Origin: Candidatus Gallacutalibacter stercoravium
GTDB taxonomy: Bacteria; Bacillota; Clostridia; Oscillospirales; Acutalibacteraceae
Direction: 5' to 3'
Assembly: GCA_018716975.1 (NCBI GenBank)
Contig: DVJE01000024.1
Coordinates: 1 to 40,841, forward strand
Length of the DNA: 40,841 bases
Below the pieces are notes generated by a model that was not told where the DNA came from, made no database searches, and saw only the letters and a list, made by a program, of their open reading frames with translations. The position numbers and the translations under genes are program-made. Each line of letters starts with the position of its first letter. Position 1 is the stretch's first letter. Positions 22,001-29,093 of this stretch are shown here, one piece after another.

Positions 22001-22380
22001 TTAAATTCCGACAGCGCCGAAAGCATACGGTTTACCAGTTCAATGCTATCCGCCTGCCGCCGGAAAAGGGTGAGCCTATCTTTCACTCCCTCTAAGGCCA
22101 ACGCCATCAGGATATTTCGGCCCCCATCGTCCAACCGCCTGCCGGCCAATCCGCCCGTTTGGCGCATCACCAGATCGCACAGCCTGGTAAAGCTGGTTAC
22201 CTCGATAAAGCGGGCTTTTTGCGGACCCAACCGGTGCAACACCGCCCGCTCGGTTTCAAACGAATACTGCTCCGGCACCAGCAGCATCACCTTTTGTTCC
22301 TTTTCGGCTAACTGCGCCGCCTGGGAACGAAGATATTCGGTTTTGCCGCTGCCCGAGCGGCCTAAAACAAGGTGCAGCAA
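19003..22380 (-). CDS. addB: AddB nuclease subunit
   Basis: An 1125-residue partner of AddA. It starts with the P-loop GRSGSGKT at residues 7-14, has an inactivated helicase-like middle that in characterised enzymes scans for Chi, and ends with a RecB-type nuclease (VRVVDYKTGSKDF). The 4Fe-4S cluster cysteines are visible as CKFQYFC and CAWCPYGAVC. The start is TTG at 22380, with AAGGAGGAG nine bases upstream; an upstream frame to 22482 lacks family similarity. A TATAAT-containing promoter lies at about 22666-22671. The gene is immediately followed by addA. Confidence 0.95.
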   Translation of the reverse strand: MLHLVLGRSGSGKTEYLRSQAAQLAEKEQKVMLLVPEQYSFETERAVLHRLGPQKARFIEVTSFTRLCDLVMRQTGGLAGRRLDDGGRNILMALALEGVKDRLTLFRRQADSIELVNRMLSALSEFKMCGISPQQLRGVAQELDEGNLRQKAEETALVLEAYDALIAQSYLDPLDDLTRLAGCLERFDFFAEYTVLLDAFNGFTMQEFSVLRWVMRQAQDLYISLCIDPFALHNTQDKLGLFASVRATASALMRLAKQNGVGIAVPVELSSPHRFAGEDLAWVERYLFRPEKEVYSGAVEHVTLYAAADPYSEAEYVARTIRRMVMEQGLHYRDFAVLCRDTGAYQGILDAALEKYEIPCFMDRREPIDAKPLMNLVLTAFEVVQSGYRSDLLFCYLKTGLAGLDVEEISVLENYVLLWGLSGNRLKQPFTGHPEGFAGQMTPKDEETLQSLNALRCRAMDPLLAFEKRIAQTDGEGMARAVYRLLQEVDAPQRLKELAAGLEAAGEFNLADEQLRLWDLLMQILDQTALVIGTTAISSKRYMELLRLVVNTGDIGFIPQGLDEVAVGTADRSRPVNPPYLFVIGAVEGEFPRTPVPAGVFSDAERRLLLAQGLPMYDSLEGLALEERFLAYTAVTAGGRHLFLSWHTADCAGKDCSPSILVREIQGILPGVAVSDDFAAPDSQAVWAQRPAFEYAARYWRDTSPVADTLKLYFQQQDDYQGKIEALQRVVSDRQVYLEPQAAKRLFGGQKKLSASQVERFYLCKFQYFCRYGLRAKERRPASFDALEYGSLMHFLLEHILARYSGRALAALPQQELRQELAGLLEDYVQQQLGGWEDKSPRFRFLYSRLSATAEVLIRHIGEELAQSEFTPVDYELQIQEGGPVEPLHVVLPGGEQVAVEGKVDRVDIMEKDGVKYVRVVDYKTGSKDFRLSDVLYGLNMQMILYLAAVWENGTKRYGKVLPAGVLYMPAGKPLVSADRDVPSERVQAQLQRKLRMNGLVLEDPTVIRGMEAQAQGVFIPVALKDGQPAKLDSVASLTQMGVLVKHIEHLIEGMAKTLYAGDVRPEPASGEYDACAWCPYGAVCGHEKDDGTDRPVQRWDRDEVFRRMETEESEKANSNGQEEE

Positions 22381-22693
22381 ACAGGTTCTCCTCCTTATTC
22401 CTGAAAAAACACAAAAACACCGTTCTGTGTTGTTACCGGCCGTAACCGTCAATATCTGTTTCTGTGCACACAAGCATCGCACCTTGCCGCCCTTCTCTTT
22501 GTGAGGTTGGGTAGTTTAACAGTGCAAATGCCCAACGTGAATAATGCACGGCAAAAAGAAACAGCCTTCCTTCCATTGTTTATCAGCGCCCGGCTGGTAA
22601 GAGCGCGCAAAAAGCCACCCTTTCTCTACCCACTTTAAACCCACGCCTCCGGTTTGCGCTTTGAGCCATTATAGCACACAAGGGCGCCAAAAA
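22381..22693. other. Spacer upstream of addB
   Basis: No gene is evident. On the minus strand TATAAT at about 22666-22671 (in GTGTGCTATAATGG) is a candidate addB promoter; its -35 box is weak. The 5' untranslated part would be almost 290 nt, long enough for a leader structure, but I see no recognised riboswitch. Confidence 0.4.
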
Positions 22694-22740
22694 GAAAGCA
22701 GACAGTATTGCCACAAGGGGTTACTGCCCGCTTCTCTCAT
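22694..22740 (-). terminator. Terminator of the lar operon
   Basis: On the minus strand an 11-bp stem (AGCGGGCAGTA with TACTGTCTGCT, two G-U pairs) is followed by TTCTTTTT. It lies about 40 bp after the larC stop. Between the two is the perfect palindrome ACCGGTCGACCGGT (22761-22774). Confidence 0.75.
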
Positions 22741-22778
22741 TTTTTATCGCACATAAGACGACCGGTCGACCGGTTCCT

Positions 22779-24221
22779 TTATTCCTGCCCGGCAGGGTTG
22801 GGGTGTTCTTGCCGCTTGCCGGCAGCCTCCAGCGCACAGTTTTGCACCTTAGCAAAGGGAACGTTAAACTGCTGCGCCGCCCGTTTCACATCTTCATATT
22901 CCGGCTTTTGCTTATAAATACCCCGGCCTTCCCCTACTTTGATACGCACCTCTCCATAGGGGGTATGCACTGCTTCTTGTTTGGGCGCAAGGATATATCT
23001 TTGGCACACACATTCGCGTACCCCCAGCGTTGTGGTATGCAAAAGCATGAGCTGCACCAGTTCTTCCTTTTTCTCTTCATGGCATAGGCAGGTAAGCAAC
23101 ACACCGGGGCGGTTCTTTTTCATCCCGATGGGGATGGTGAACACATCCAGCGCACCGCCTTCTAACAGGCGCTCTGTGGCATAGCCAATCGCTTCTGGGG
23201 TCATATCATCCAAATTGCATTTAAGCTCCACGACCCGATCGCTCAACCTATCTGCCGGGCTCGCGCCTTCACCCCAAAAGGCGCGCACACAGTTGGCTGC
23301 GGCAAAAACCTTTTTTCCCAAACCATACCCCACCTTTTGCACCACCATTTGCGGCATGGGGCCAAACGACGTTGCAAACTTTCGCAGCAGCGCGGCGCCG
23401 GTAGGCGTGCAAAGCTCCCCTTTCACCGAACCGCCGTATGAAGGAATGCCCTGCAGCAAATAAGCGGTTGCCGGGGCGGGAACCGGCAACACACCGTGTG
23501 CACAACGCACATAGCCGCTGCCGACATGTACCGGCGACGCCGTAACTACATCGGGTTTTAGCCAATCCATCAAAAGGCAAAAGCCCACAACATCGGCAAC
23601 AGCATCCAGGGTGCCTACCTCATGAAAATGGATCTGCTCCAAAGGAGCGCCATGGGCATGCGCTTCCGCTTCCCCGATCAGCCTGTAAACATCTCGCGCA
23701 TTGCTCCGCACTGCTTCTGGTAAATCCAGCCCGTCGATCCACCGGCAGATATCTGCATACCCCGCATGGTGGTGGCTGTGGGCTCCTTCTTCATGATGGT
23801 GATGATGCCCGCCGTTGTCGTGTCCATCATGGCTATGCGCCTCTTGCCCATGCGAGTGGTGATGTTCGTGGCAATGCGCCTCATGTTCATGATGGTGTTC
23901 CTGCGCATGGGTATGCCCAGGCAGCGTTGCTTCCGCAGGATGGCTGTGCACATGCCCATTTTCGCCAGAAGAAAGGCAAACAGCCCCACCCGCTAAGGGA
24001 ACATCCTCAACCTGTTCCTCTTTGCCGTTTACCGTAATTTCCATCTGTGTGCCGGTTATACCACAGGTTGCGGCACTCTTACGCGCTACCCGCACGCCGG
24101 GCAAACCTAAACTGTTCATGGTATCAATAAAATGCTGCGGCTCAGGGTAAAGCTCCAATAAAGCGGCGGTCAGCATATCGCCTGCGGCCCCCATAGCGCA
24201 TTCTAAATACAAACGCTTCAT
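22779..24221 (-). CDS. larC: LarC, nickel-pincer cofactor nickel insertase
   Basis: A 480-residue LarC (formerly DUF111). LarC inserts nickel into the pyridinium bis-thiocarboxylate made by LarB and LarE, in a CTP-dependent reaction, giving the cofactor of lactate racemase and related enzymes. Residues 90-152 contain 27 histidines (runs such as HHHEHEAHCHEHHHSHG), the metal-binding segment typical of the family. Conserved parts include LYLECAMGAAGDM, IHFHEVGTLDAVADVVG, TPTGAALL, ELKCNLDDMTPE and IPIGMKKNRPG. In Lactobacillus plantarum the two halves are joined by a programmed frameshift; here one continuous frame spans both. It overlaps larB by four bases. Confidence 0.95.
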   Translation of the reverse strand: MKRLYLECAMGAAGDMLTAALLELYPEPQHFIDTMNSLGLPGVRVARKSAATCGITGTQMEITVNGKEEQVEDVPLAGGAVCLSSGENGHVHSHPAEATLPGHTHAQEHHHEHEAHCHEHHHSHGQEAHSHDGHDNGGHHHHHEEGAHSHHHAGYADICRWIDGLDLPEAVRSNARDVYRLIGEAEAHAHGAPLEQIHFHEVGTLDAVADVVGFCLLMDWLKPDVVTASPVHVGSGYVRCAHGVLPVPAPATAYLLQGIPSYGGSVKGELCTPTGAALLRKFATSFGPMPQMVVQKVGYGLGKKVFAAANCVRAFWGEGASPADRLSDRVVELKCNLDDMTPEAIGYATERLLEGGALDVFTIPIGMKKNRPGVLLTCLCHEEKKEELVQLMLLHTTTLGVRECVCQRYILAPKQEAVHTPYGEVRIKVGEGRGIYKQKPEYEDVKRAAQQFNVPFAKVQNCALEAAGKRQEHPNPAGQE

Positions 24222-24979
24222 TCTGTTTTTCCTCCTATATGATTGATCATACTGGCCAAATACCCTGCGCCAAATCCATTATCAATATTCACCACACTAA
24301 CGCCGCTGGCACAAGAGTTGAGCATCGAAAGCAATGCCGAAAGGCCGTTAAAATTAGCTCCGTAGCCTACGCTGGTGGGCACAGCAATCACAGGGCAATC
24401 CACCAACCCGCCGATTACACTGGCCAGGGCGCCCTCCATACCCGCCACCGCTACAACCACTCTGGCGTTCATGAGCGGCTCTAACCTAGAAAGCAAGCGG
24501 TGAAGCCCCGCAACACCCACATCATACAGCCGCTCCACCCGATTGCCCAGGGTTTCAGCCGTTACGGCGGCTTCCTCCGCTACGGGAATATCGCTGGTGC
24601 CTCCCGTGGCTACCACAATCAGCCCATCCGCACTGATTTGCGGGCGCTTTCCCACTATACCGATGCGGGATACTGCATCATACCGCAAATCCAACTGCTC
24701 TTCCAGCGCAGCGGCGGCATCCGGCGCCAGCCTGGTGATGAGGATATTGCGCTCTCCCTTGGCCAGCATAGCCTGCACAATACCGGCGATTTGCTCCACT
24801 GTTTTTCCTGCGCCAAAAATGACCTCCGGCACCCCTTGCCGCACCCCACGGTGATGATCCACTTTGGCATAGCCTAAATCTTCAAACGGGCTCATCTTCA
24901 ACTTTAGCACCGCTTGCTCCGGCGTCACTCCTCCTTGGCTTACCTGTTGCAGTAATTTTAAAATTTCATTTTCTTCCAT
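24218..24979 (-). CDS. larB: LarB, nicotinate dinucleotide carboxylase/hydrolase
   Basis: A 253-residue PurE-like protein. LarB carboxylates nicotinic acid adenine dinucleotide and hydrolyses it to pyridine-3,5-dicarboxylate mononucleotide, the first cofactor step. The PurE-like core shows VVATGGTSDIPVAEEA, VVVAVAGMEGALASVIGGL and PVIAVPTSVGYGANFNGLSALLSMLNSC. The cysteine at about 223 (NSCASG) is followed by VVNIDNGFGAG and corresponds in position to the reactive cysteine of the characterised enzyme. It overlaps larC (ATGA) and follows larE by 27 bp. Confidence 0.95.
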   Translation of the reverse strand: MEENEILKLLQQVSQGGVTPEQAVLKLKMSPFEDLGYAKVDHHRGVRQGVPEVIFGAGKTVEQIAGIVQAMLAKGERNILITRLAPDAAAALEEQLDLRYDAVSRIGIVGKRPQISADGLIVVATGGTSDIPVAEEAAVTAETLGNRVERLYDVGVAGLHRLLSRLEPLMNARVVVAVAGMEGALASVIGGLVDCPVIAVPTSVGYGANFNGLSALLSMLNSCASGVSVVNIDNGFGAGYLASMINHIGGKTE

Positions 24980-25006
24980 GCGCTTCTGCTCCTTTGTATT
25001 CGTCGC

Positions 25007-25924
25007 TTAGTCTCCGCTTCTTGGGATCAAATCCAATAAAACGGCCTCAAATTTTCCTTGCAAGGCGTCAACAATCTCTTGCCGCAGCGCCAACGCCCGA
25101 GAGAATTGCTCTTGCGGCAACTGCAACCGGGCTGCTTGATGATAACAGCGCAGCCTAAAATCCGTAAAGCCTAACGCAAACAATGCCTGCTCCCCTTGTT
25201 CCACACGTTTTAGCTGCGCTTCATCAATGGGCTCTCCCTGCGGAATACGGGTAGCGAGGCAGGCATACGACGGTTTATTATAGGTAAACAACCCCGCCTG
25301 ACGGGACAGAGTGCGGATCTCCTTTTTGCCTAAGCCGCATTCCCGCAACGGGGAACGTATGCCCAGCTCTTGCAATGCGCGCATACCGGGCCTATCTTCT
25401 ATCTGATCGGTTGCGTTGGTGCCGTCTAACAGCACCTGGCAACCGTCTTCCCGGCTTACCTGCAACAGGCGGGAAAACAATGCCTTTTTACAGTAATAGC
25501 ACCGCATCGGCCCATTGGCGGCCACTTCGGGCTGGGCTAGAATATCAATGGGCACAACCTGCAAGCTAACTTGCAATTGCTCCGCCAACCGGCGGGCGTC
25601 GTTGTGCTCAAATTGTGGCTGAAACTGCGATTGCACAATGTAGGCCCTCACCTCGCAGCCCGACTGTTTGGCAGCATACAATAAATAAGCAGAATCCACC
25701 CCGCCGGAAAATGCAACGCCTACCTTAGAAAACTGCTGAAAAAATTTTGTTAATTGCACCCAAACCGTCCCTTCTCCGCTTGCGCAATTCATTATGTAAC
25801 AAAAAAAGCCCACAGCAAGGAAAAGCGGCACCCCCAAAATGAAGCCGCAATACATCCAAGCTTTGAGCCTTCTGGCAAAATGCGGGCTTCCTGCCCACAT
25901 CATGAATTGCTTGTTTATCAACAT
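25007..25924 (-). CDS. larE: LarE sulfur transferase with N-terminal membrane segment
   Basis: LarE adenylates pyridine dicarboxylate mononucleotide and transfers sulfur. The PP-loop FSGGVDS is at about residues 72-78. RCYYCKKALFSRLL and PSYACLATRIP supply three cysteines; the last corresponds to the sacrificial cysteine, and three together suggest the variant proposed to carry a 4Fe-4S cluster (inference). The frame starts 55 residues before the normal LarE start, with AAAGGTG five bases before the ATG and a promoter at 25939-25968. This extension contains a hydrophobic segment (residues 24-45, YCGFILGVPLFLAVGFFCYIM). A GTG at 25759 with GAAGGGA upstream would give standard 250-residue LarE. 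Both products may be made. Confidence 0.88.
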   Translation of the reverse strand: MLINKQFMMWAGSPHFARRLKAWMYCGFILGVPLFLAVGFFCYIMNCASGEGTVWVQLTKFFQQFSKVGVAFSGGVDSAYLLYAAKQSGCEVRAYIVQSQFQPQFEHNDARRLAEQLQVSLQVVPIDILAQPEVAANGPMRCYYCKKALFSRLLQVSREDGCQVLLDGTNATDQIEDRPGMRALQELGIRSPLRECGLGKKEIRTLSRQAGLFTYNKPSYACLATRIPQGEPIDEAQLKRVEQGEQALFALGFTDFRLRCYHQAARLQLPQEQFSRALALRQEIVDALQGKFEAVLLDLIPRSGD

Positions 25925-25938
25925 GATTACACCTTTTT

Positions 25939-25968
25939 ACTATAAACCCGCCCTGTGCTGTTTGTCAA
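25939..25968 (-). promoter_or_regulatory. Promoter of larEBC
   Basis: On the minus strand TTGACA (25963-25968) and TATAGT (25939-25944) are 18 bp apart. The start site would be near 25931, only a few bases before AAAGGTG and the ATG at 25924. A weak stem GCGGC/GCCGC followed by TTTTCC (about 25820-25850) inside the extension could act as an attenuator. Confidence 0.72.
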
Positions 25969-26173
25969 TCTTGCAATACTGGTTGTGCCAAAAGTTTTGT
26001 GCTATTATATGGTAGGCATAAGTGTTTTTTACTTTCTTGATGCACCATGATTGGGAAAACGCCAGTTTCGTTCTTTTGCCAAAACCGGCTATTCAAGTTA
26101 CCGCTCTACTGTGTTATACAAGTAGCTGAAAACACAAAAAATCAAATATTGAGTAATAAAGAGGTGAAGATAC

Positions 26174-26602
26174 ATGCACATTGTAATTATTGACGGCCAA
26201 GGCGGCGGCATGGGACGGGCGCTAGTGGAACGGGTGCGCAGCGTCCTTCCACAAGCCACAATTACAGCTGTAGGCACCAATTCATCTGCCACGGCTGCCA
26301 TGTTAAAAGCGGGTGCGCATCAAGGCGCCACCGGAGAAAACGCCGCGCGTTATAACTGCCAAAAGGCAGACATCGTAATGGGCCCCATCGGCATTATTCT
26401 GGCAAATTCTATGTTGGGTGAAATCACCCCGGGCATTGCCGCCGCAGTTTCAGGATGCGACGCGCAAAAAATTCTCATCCCTGTTTCAAAATGCCATGCC
26501 CATATTGCCGGGTTGGAAGAACTCTCTTTTCCGCAATATTTAGATCAAGCCATTTCTATCCTTCAAAAAATTTGCAACGAACCTACATCCCGCTCTTGTT
26601 AA
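26174..26602 (+). CDS. DUF3842 family protein
   Basis: A 142-residue protein matching the Clostridia DUF3842 family. It begins with a Rossmann-like strand and Gly-rich loop (HIVIIDGQGGGMGRALVERV), followed by ITAVGTNSSATAAMLKAGAHQGATGENA, DIVMGPIGIILANSMLGEITPGIAAAV and KILIPVSKCHAHIAG. The family has no experimental function; the loop suggests nucleotide or cofactor binding. AGAGGTGA lies six bases before the ATG. It is divergent from larE across a 249-bp spacer, an arrangement that may reflect shared regulation. Confidence 0.88.
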   Translation: MHIVIIDGQGGGMGRALVERVRSVLPQATITAVGTNSSATAAMLKAGAHQGATGENAARYNCQKADIVMGPIGIILANSMLGEITPGIAAAVSGCDAQKILIPVSKCHAHIAGLEELSFPQYLDQAISILQKICNEPTSRSC

Positions 26603-26745
26603 AAAATAGTTGAGTGTAAAACCACCACCGCAAGAAAAACCGGCATTCTGTTTTGTTTGCTCCTTATGGTATAAGCTTAGCGCAGCAGGTAACAATAAGT
26701 TATGCGTTTGACAGCGCATGCAAACATGGAAAGGAGCAGCCAAAA

Positions 26746-26994
26746 ATGCCGCATCAGGATAAAAAAAGGAACGAAAAGCCGGCGATGGAAATACCTGTTC
26801 GCCGTGTGAAAGAATTGCAAGACGACACCTTCTTTGATTCCACCGAGGTGGCTTCTGCCACCGAATGCACGGGATTGCAGCCCACACCGCCCACGGATCC
26901 CTCCCAAGCGGAAGCGTATCAAGAACTCTATGACGTTCCTCTCAATACCGCTCCCAGCAATCATCAATTGCAAGAGGAACATCCCGAGCGATAA
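26746..26994 (+). CDS. Conserved hypothetical 82-residue Clostridia protein
   Basis: A small acidic protein with a basic N-terminus (MPHQDKKRNEKP). The core VRRVKELQDDTFFDSTEVASATECTGLQPTPPTDPSQAEAY is of a kind I associate with short uncharacterised proteins widespread in gut Clostridia. It is largely disordered, with no membrane segment. AAAGGAG lies nine bases before the ATG. It follows the DUF3842 gene by 143 bp in the same direction and may share its transcript. An AGAACCGG/CCGGTTCT stem at about 27068-27099 may end it. Confidence 0.65.
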   Translation: MPHQDKKRNEKPAMEIPVRRVKELQDDTFFDSTEVASATECTGLQPTPPTDPSQAEAYQELYDVPLNTAPSNHQLQEEHPER

Positions 26995-27238
26995 CGCGCC
27001 GCCGAAGCGATATGGGTTTTTCTAACGGCGCCCCCTTTGAAAAGCAGATAAAGATCGCTCGTTTTAAGAACCGGTGTAACAAAAGTTGCGCCGGTTCTGG
27101 TATCTATTATTTATTTCATAATTTTTATAGCTTAAAATCTTTTTTACTTTTGCGCTTTTGATAAGCACAAGTGCTGCGATAAAGAGATAGCAAAACTTTT
27201 TTGCGGCCTATCTTTGCCTATCCTATTTTTCTTAAACA
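26995..27238. other. Gene-free spacer
   Basis: No gene is seen. An 8-bp AGAACCGG/CCGGTTCT stem lies at about 27068-27099, with an AT-rich tail and a possible weak terminator role. The remainder is AT-rich without recognisable elements. Confidence 0.4.
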
Positions 27239-27286
27239 TAAAAAAGCTCTATGCAAATGACAATCCATTCGCATAGAGCTTTTTTA
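27239..27286. terminator. Bidirectional terminator
   Basis: AAAAAAGCTCTATGC and GCATAGAGCTTTTTT form a 15-bp stem with T-runs in both directions. It separates the rightward DUF3842 group from the leftward uppP gene. Confidence 0.88.
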
Positions 27287-27339
27287 TGAGCTTTGTGCAG
27301 ACCCTGTTTTTACTCACGCTAAGGCTGTTTGCCCTTTCT

Positions 27340-28209
27340 TTACGCAAGCCATGCTTGCACCCCAAAATAGGCAAGCACTATGACGCCCAACACAATACGA
27401 TAATAGCCAAAAACTTTGAAGTCGTGCTTTTTGATATACCCCATTAAGAACTTGATGGCCACAACCGACACAAGAAACGCTACAACCATGCCGACCAATA
27501 AAACGATCCATTCTGTGGTAGAAAATGCAAATCCCGCTTTTAACAACTTGTAGCCGCTGGCGCCCAACATGGCGGGAACCGCCAAAAAGAAAGAAAACTC
27601 TGCCGCGATATAGCGCGAACAGCCCAGCAGAACCGCGCCTACAATGGTGGCGCCGGAGCGCGAAGTTCCGGGAATAAGAGCCAACATTTGGAACACACCA
27701 ATCCATATGACGGTGCGGTAATCCATTTGCGCCAGGGTGCGGATCTTGGGTTTACGCCGGCGGTTTTCTATCACCAAGAATAAAATACCGTAAAAGATGA
27801 GGGTAATCGCTATGGTAACGGCGTTATAAAACCATTCTGTAATCCGGTCGTCAAACAACAACCCGATAATACCCGCCGGGATGGAAGCGATGAGCACCTT
27901 ACCCCACATCGACATAGTTTCCCGGCGCATACCAATTCCGCCTAGGCGGTAATCCGACGTGCCAGCATTCCCCGCCCTGCTTCTAAGATAAAAGGGATTC
28001 AGCTTGCTAAAATAAAGAACAATTACCGCAAAAATAGATCCCAATTGGGTGAGCACCATAAATGTATCCACAAAACTTTTCGATCCCTGCAACTGAATAA
28101 ACTCATCCAATAGCAGCATATGGCCTGTGCTGCTGATGGGCAACCATTCGGTAATGCCCTGCACCACACCCAGCAGGATGGACTTTAATACTTCCCAAAA
28201 AACTTCCAT
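27340..28209 (-). CDS. uppP: Undecaprenyl-diphosphate phosphatase
   Basis: A 289-residue membrane enzyme that dephosphorylates undecaprenyl diphosphate, recycling the lipid carrier for peptidoglycan and other wall polymers; it also gives basal bacitracin resistance. The two BacA signatures are present: GVVQGITEWLPISSTGHMLL near the N-terminus, and IPGTSRSGATIVGAVLLG at about residue 190. Multiple hydrophobic segments cover the rest. It is monocistronic with its own promoter at 28286-28314. The length is normal. Confidence 0.96.
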   Translation of the reverse strand: MEVFWEVLKSILLGVVQGITEWLPISSTGHMLLLDEFIQLQGSKSFVDTFMVLTQLGSIFAVIVLYFSKLNPFYLRSRAGNAGTSDYRLGGIGMRRETMSMWGKVLIASIPAGIIGLLFDDRITEWFYNAVTIAITLIFYGILFLVIENRRRKPKIRTLAQMDYRTVIWIGVFQMLALIPGTSRSGATIVGAVLLGCSRYIAAEFSFFLAVPAMLGASGYKLLKAGFAFSTTEWIVLLVGMVVAFLVSVVAIKFLMGYIKKHDFKVFGYYRIVLGVIVLAYFGVQAWLA

Positions 28210-28285
28210 GTAGCTACCGCCTATCTTTCATAAAATTCTTTTTCCCACCGTCAACCTATTTCTATATCAACACCAAAGCTATTTT

Positions 28286-28314
28286 ATTATATGGTATAAA
28301 CGGATAAAACACAA
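28286..28314 (-). promoter_or_regulatory. Sigma-A promoter of uppP
   Basis: TTGTGT (28309-28314) and TATAAT (28286-28291) are 17 bp apart on the minus strand, about 75 bp upstream of the ATG. Confidence 0.72.
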
Positions 28315-28371
28315 CTTTTCCCGCTTAATTTTGCAGCCTCCTTTTTTAAAAACATAAAAACGATGAATCAC

Positions 28372-28460
28372 AAAAAAGGGAGTGTGGCTTATGCCGCACC
28401 GACATTTTCTCGGTGCAAAAACTAGAACGCTTTTGTCATCTGCGTCAACTCCCCCTTTTC
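28372..28460 (-). ncRNA. Candidate multi-branched RNA or complex terminator
   Basis: On the minus strand an outer stem (GGGAGT/ACTCCC, extended by TG/CA) encloses three hairpins: ACGC-11-GCGT, TGCACCGA/TCGGTGC(A) with a 7-nt loop, and GGC-ATAA-GCC. A T6 run follows. It lies upstream of the uppP promoter, so it is not the uppP leader. No known riboswitch consensus was recognised. Confidence 0.45.
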
Positions 28461-28635
28461 TAAAAACACGGCGCCTGCTTAATAATAAGATGATTTTTCA
28501 CATCTTACAGTGAACCCGTAGTTTGCGCCCACATGTGTGACAAACGCCGGAACTGTCTCTTTCTTTTTACAAAAAATAGACAAATACAAGCAATTGATGC
28601 TGTATCCCGTAACTGAATTATGGTATAATGTGTGC

Positions 28636-28739
28636 GCAAATATTTTCCTCCATTCCATTCGCGCCCGCTTGGCAGAGATAGGGCCTGTTTTTCCCTAAAA
28701 GGGAACACTGTATTCATATACGGAAAAACGGGCTTTTTT
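28636..28739 (+). ncRNA. Candidate small RNA (~105 nt) with own promoter and terminator
   Basis: An extended -10 box TGGTATAAT (28621-28629) is followed by about 50 nt without a start codon in good context, then a strong terminator: GCCtGTTTTTCC (28683-28694) pairs with GGAAAAACgGGC (28722-28733), with T6 after it. Between lie CCCT/AGGG and GTAT/ATAC stems. The next 350 nt to the MBOAT gene contain another TGCTCC/GGGAGCA hairpin but no gene. Confidence 0.5.
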
Positions 28740-29093
28740 CTTTTGCGCCTAAAGCCCCTGCCTATTTTGTTTTCAGGCAACTTGGTGGCGTTATTTTTAT
28801 TACACCCGTCTTTGTGCGCATAAAAAGCAAAGCTGGCCGATGTTCCCATGCTCCTATCCCACTGGGAGCAAAACCAATTTTTTATTCTCTTGTGGAAGTT
28901 CCCTTTTCTGTTGCCGGCAAGAAATGCCGTGCTTAAATGGGGGAACCGAACAGGATTTACAATTCCTTGTGTTATGAGCAGGTTGCGCGTATCCATCAAA
29001 CCGCGTTTGCCGGCGCTCGTTCATATAATTGATAGGCATTTTGTCTTGTTTGCCATAACACTTATTCAAACTCATTCATTTCAGGAGGTTCCA
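28740..29093. other. Gene-free leader region of the MBOAT gene
   Basis: No gene is supported. A frame open from 28848 into the MBOAT gene has no similarity and is ignored. A GCTCC/GGAGC hairpin at about 28849-28869 precedes a T-rich stretch, and a GTTCCC/GGGAAC pair encloses about 28898-28947. AGGAGG at 29083-29088 is the ribosome site of the next gene. Confidence 0.4.

Noticed and set aside
22779-24221. Programmed frameshift splitting larC, as in Lactobacillus plantarum
   Set aside because: A single uninterrupted frame covers both LarC halves.
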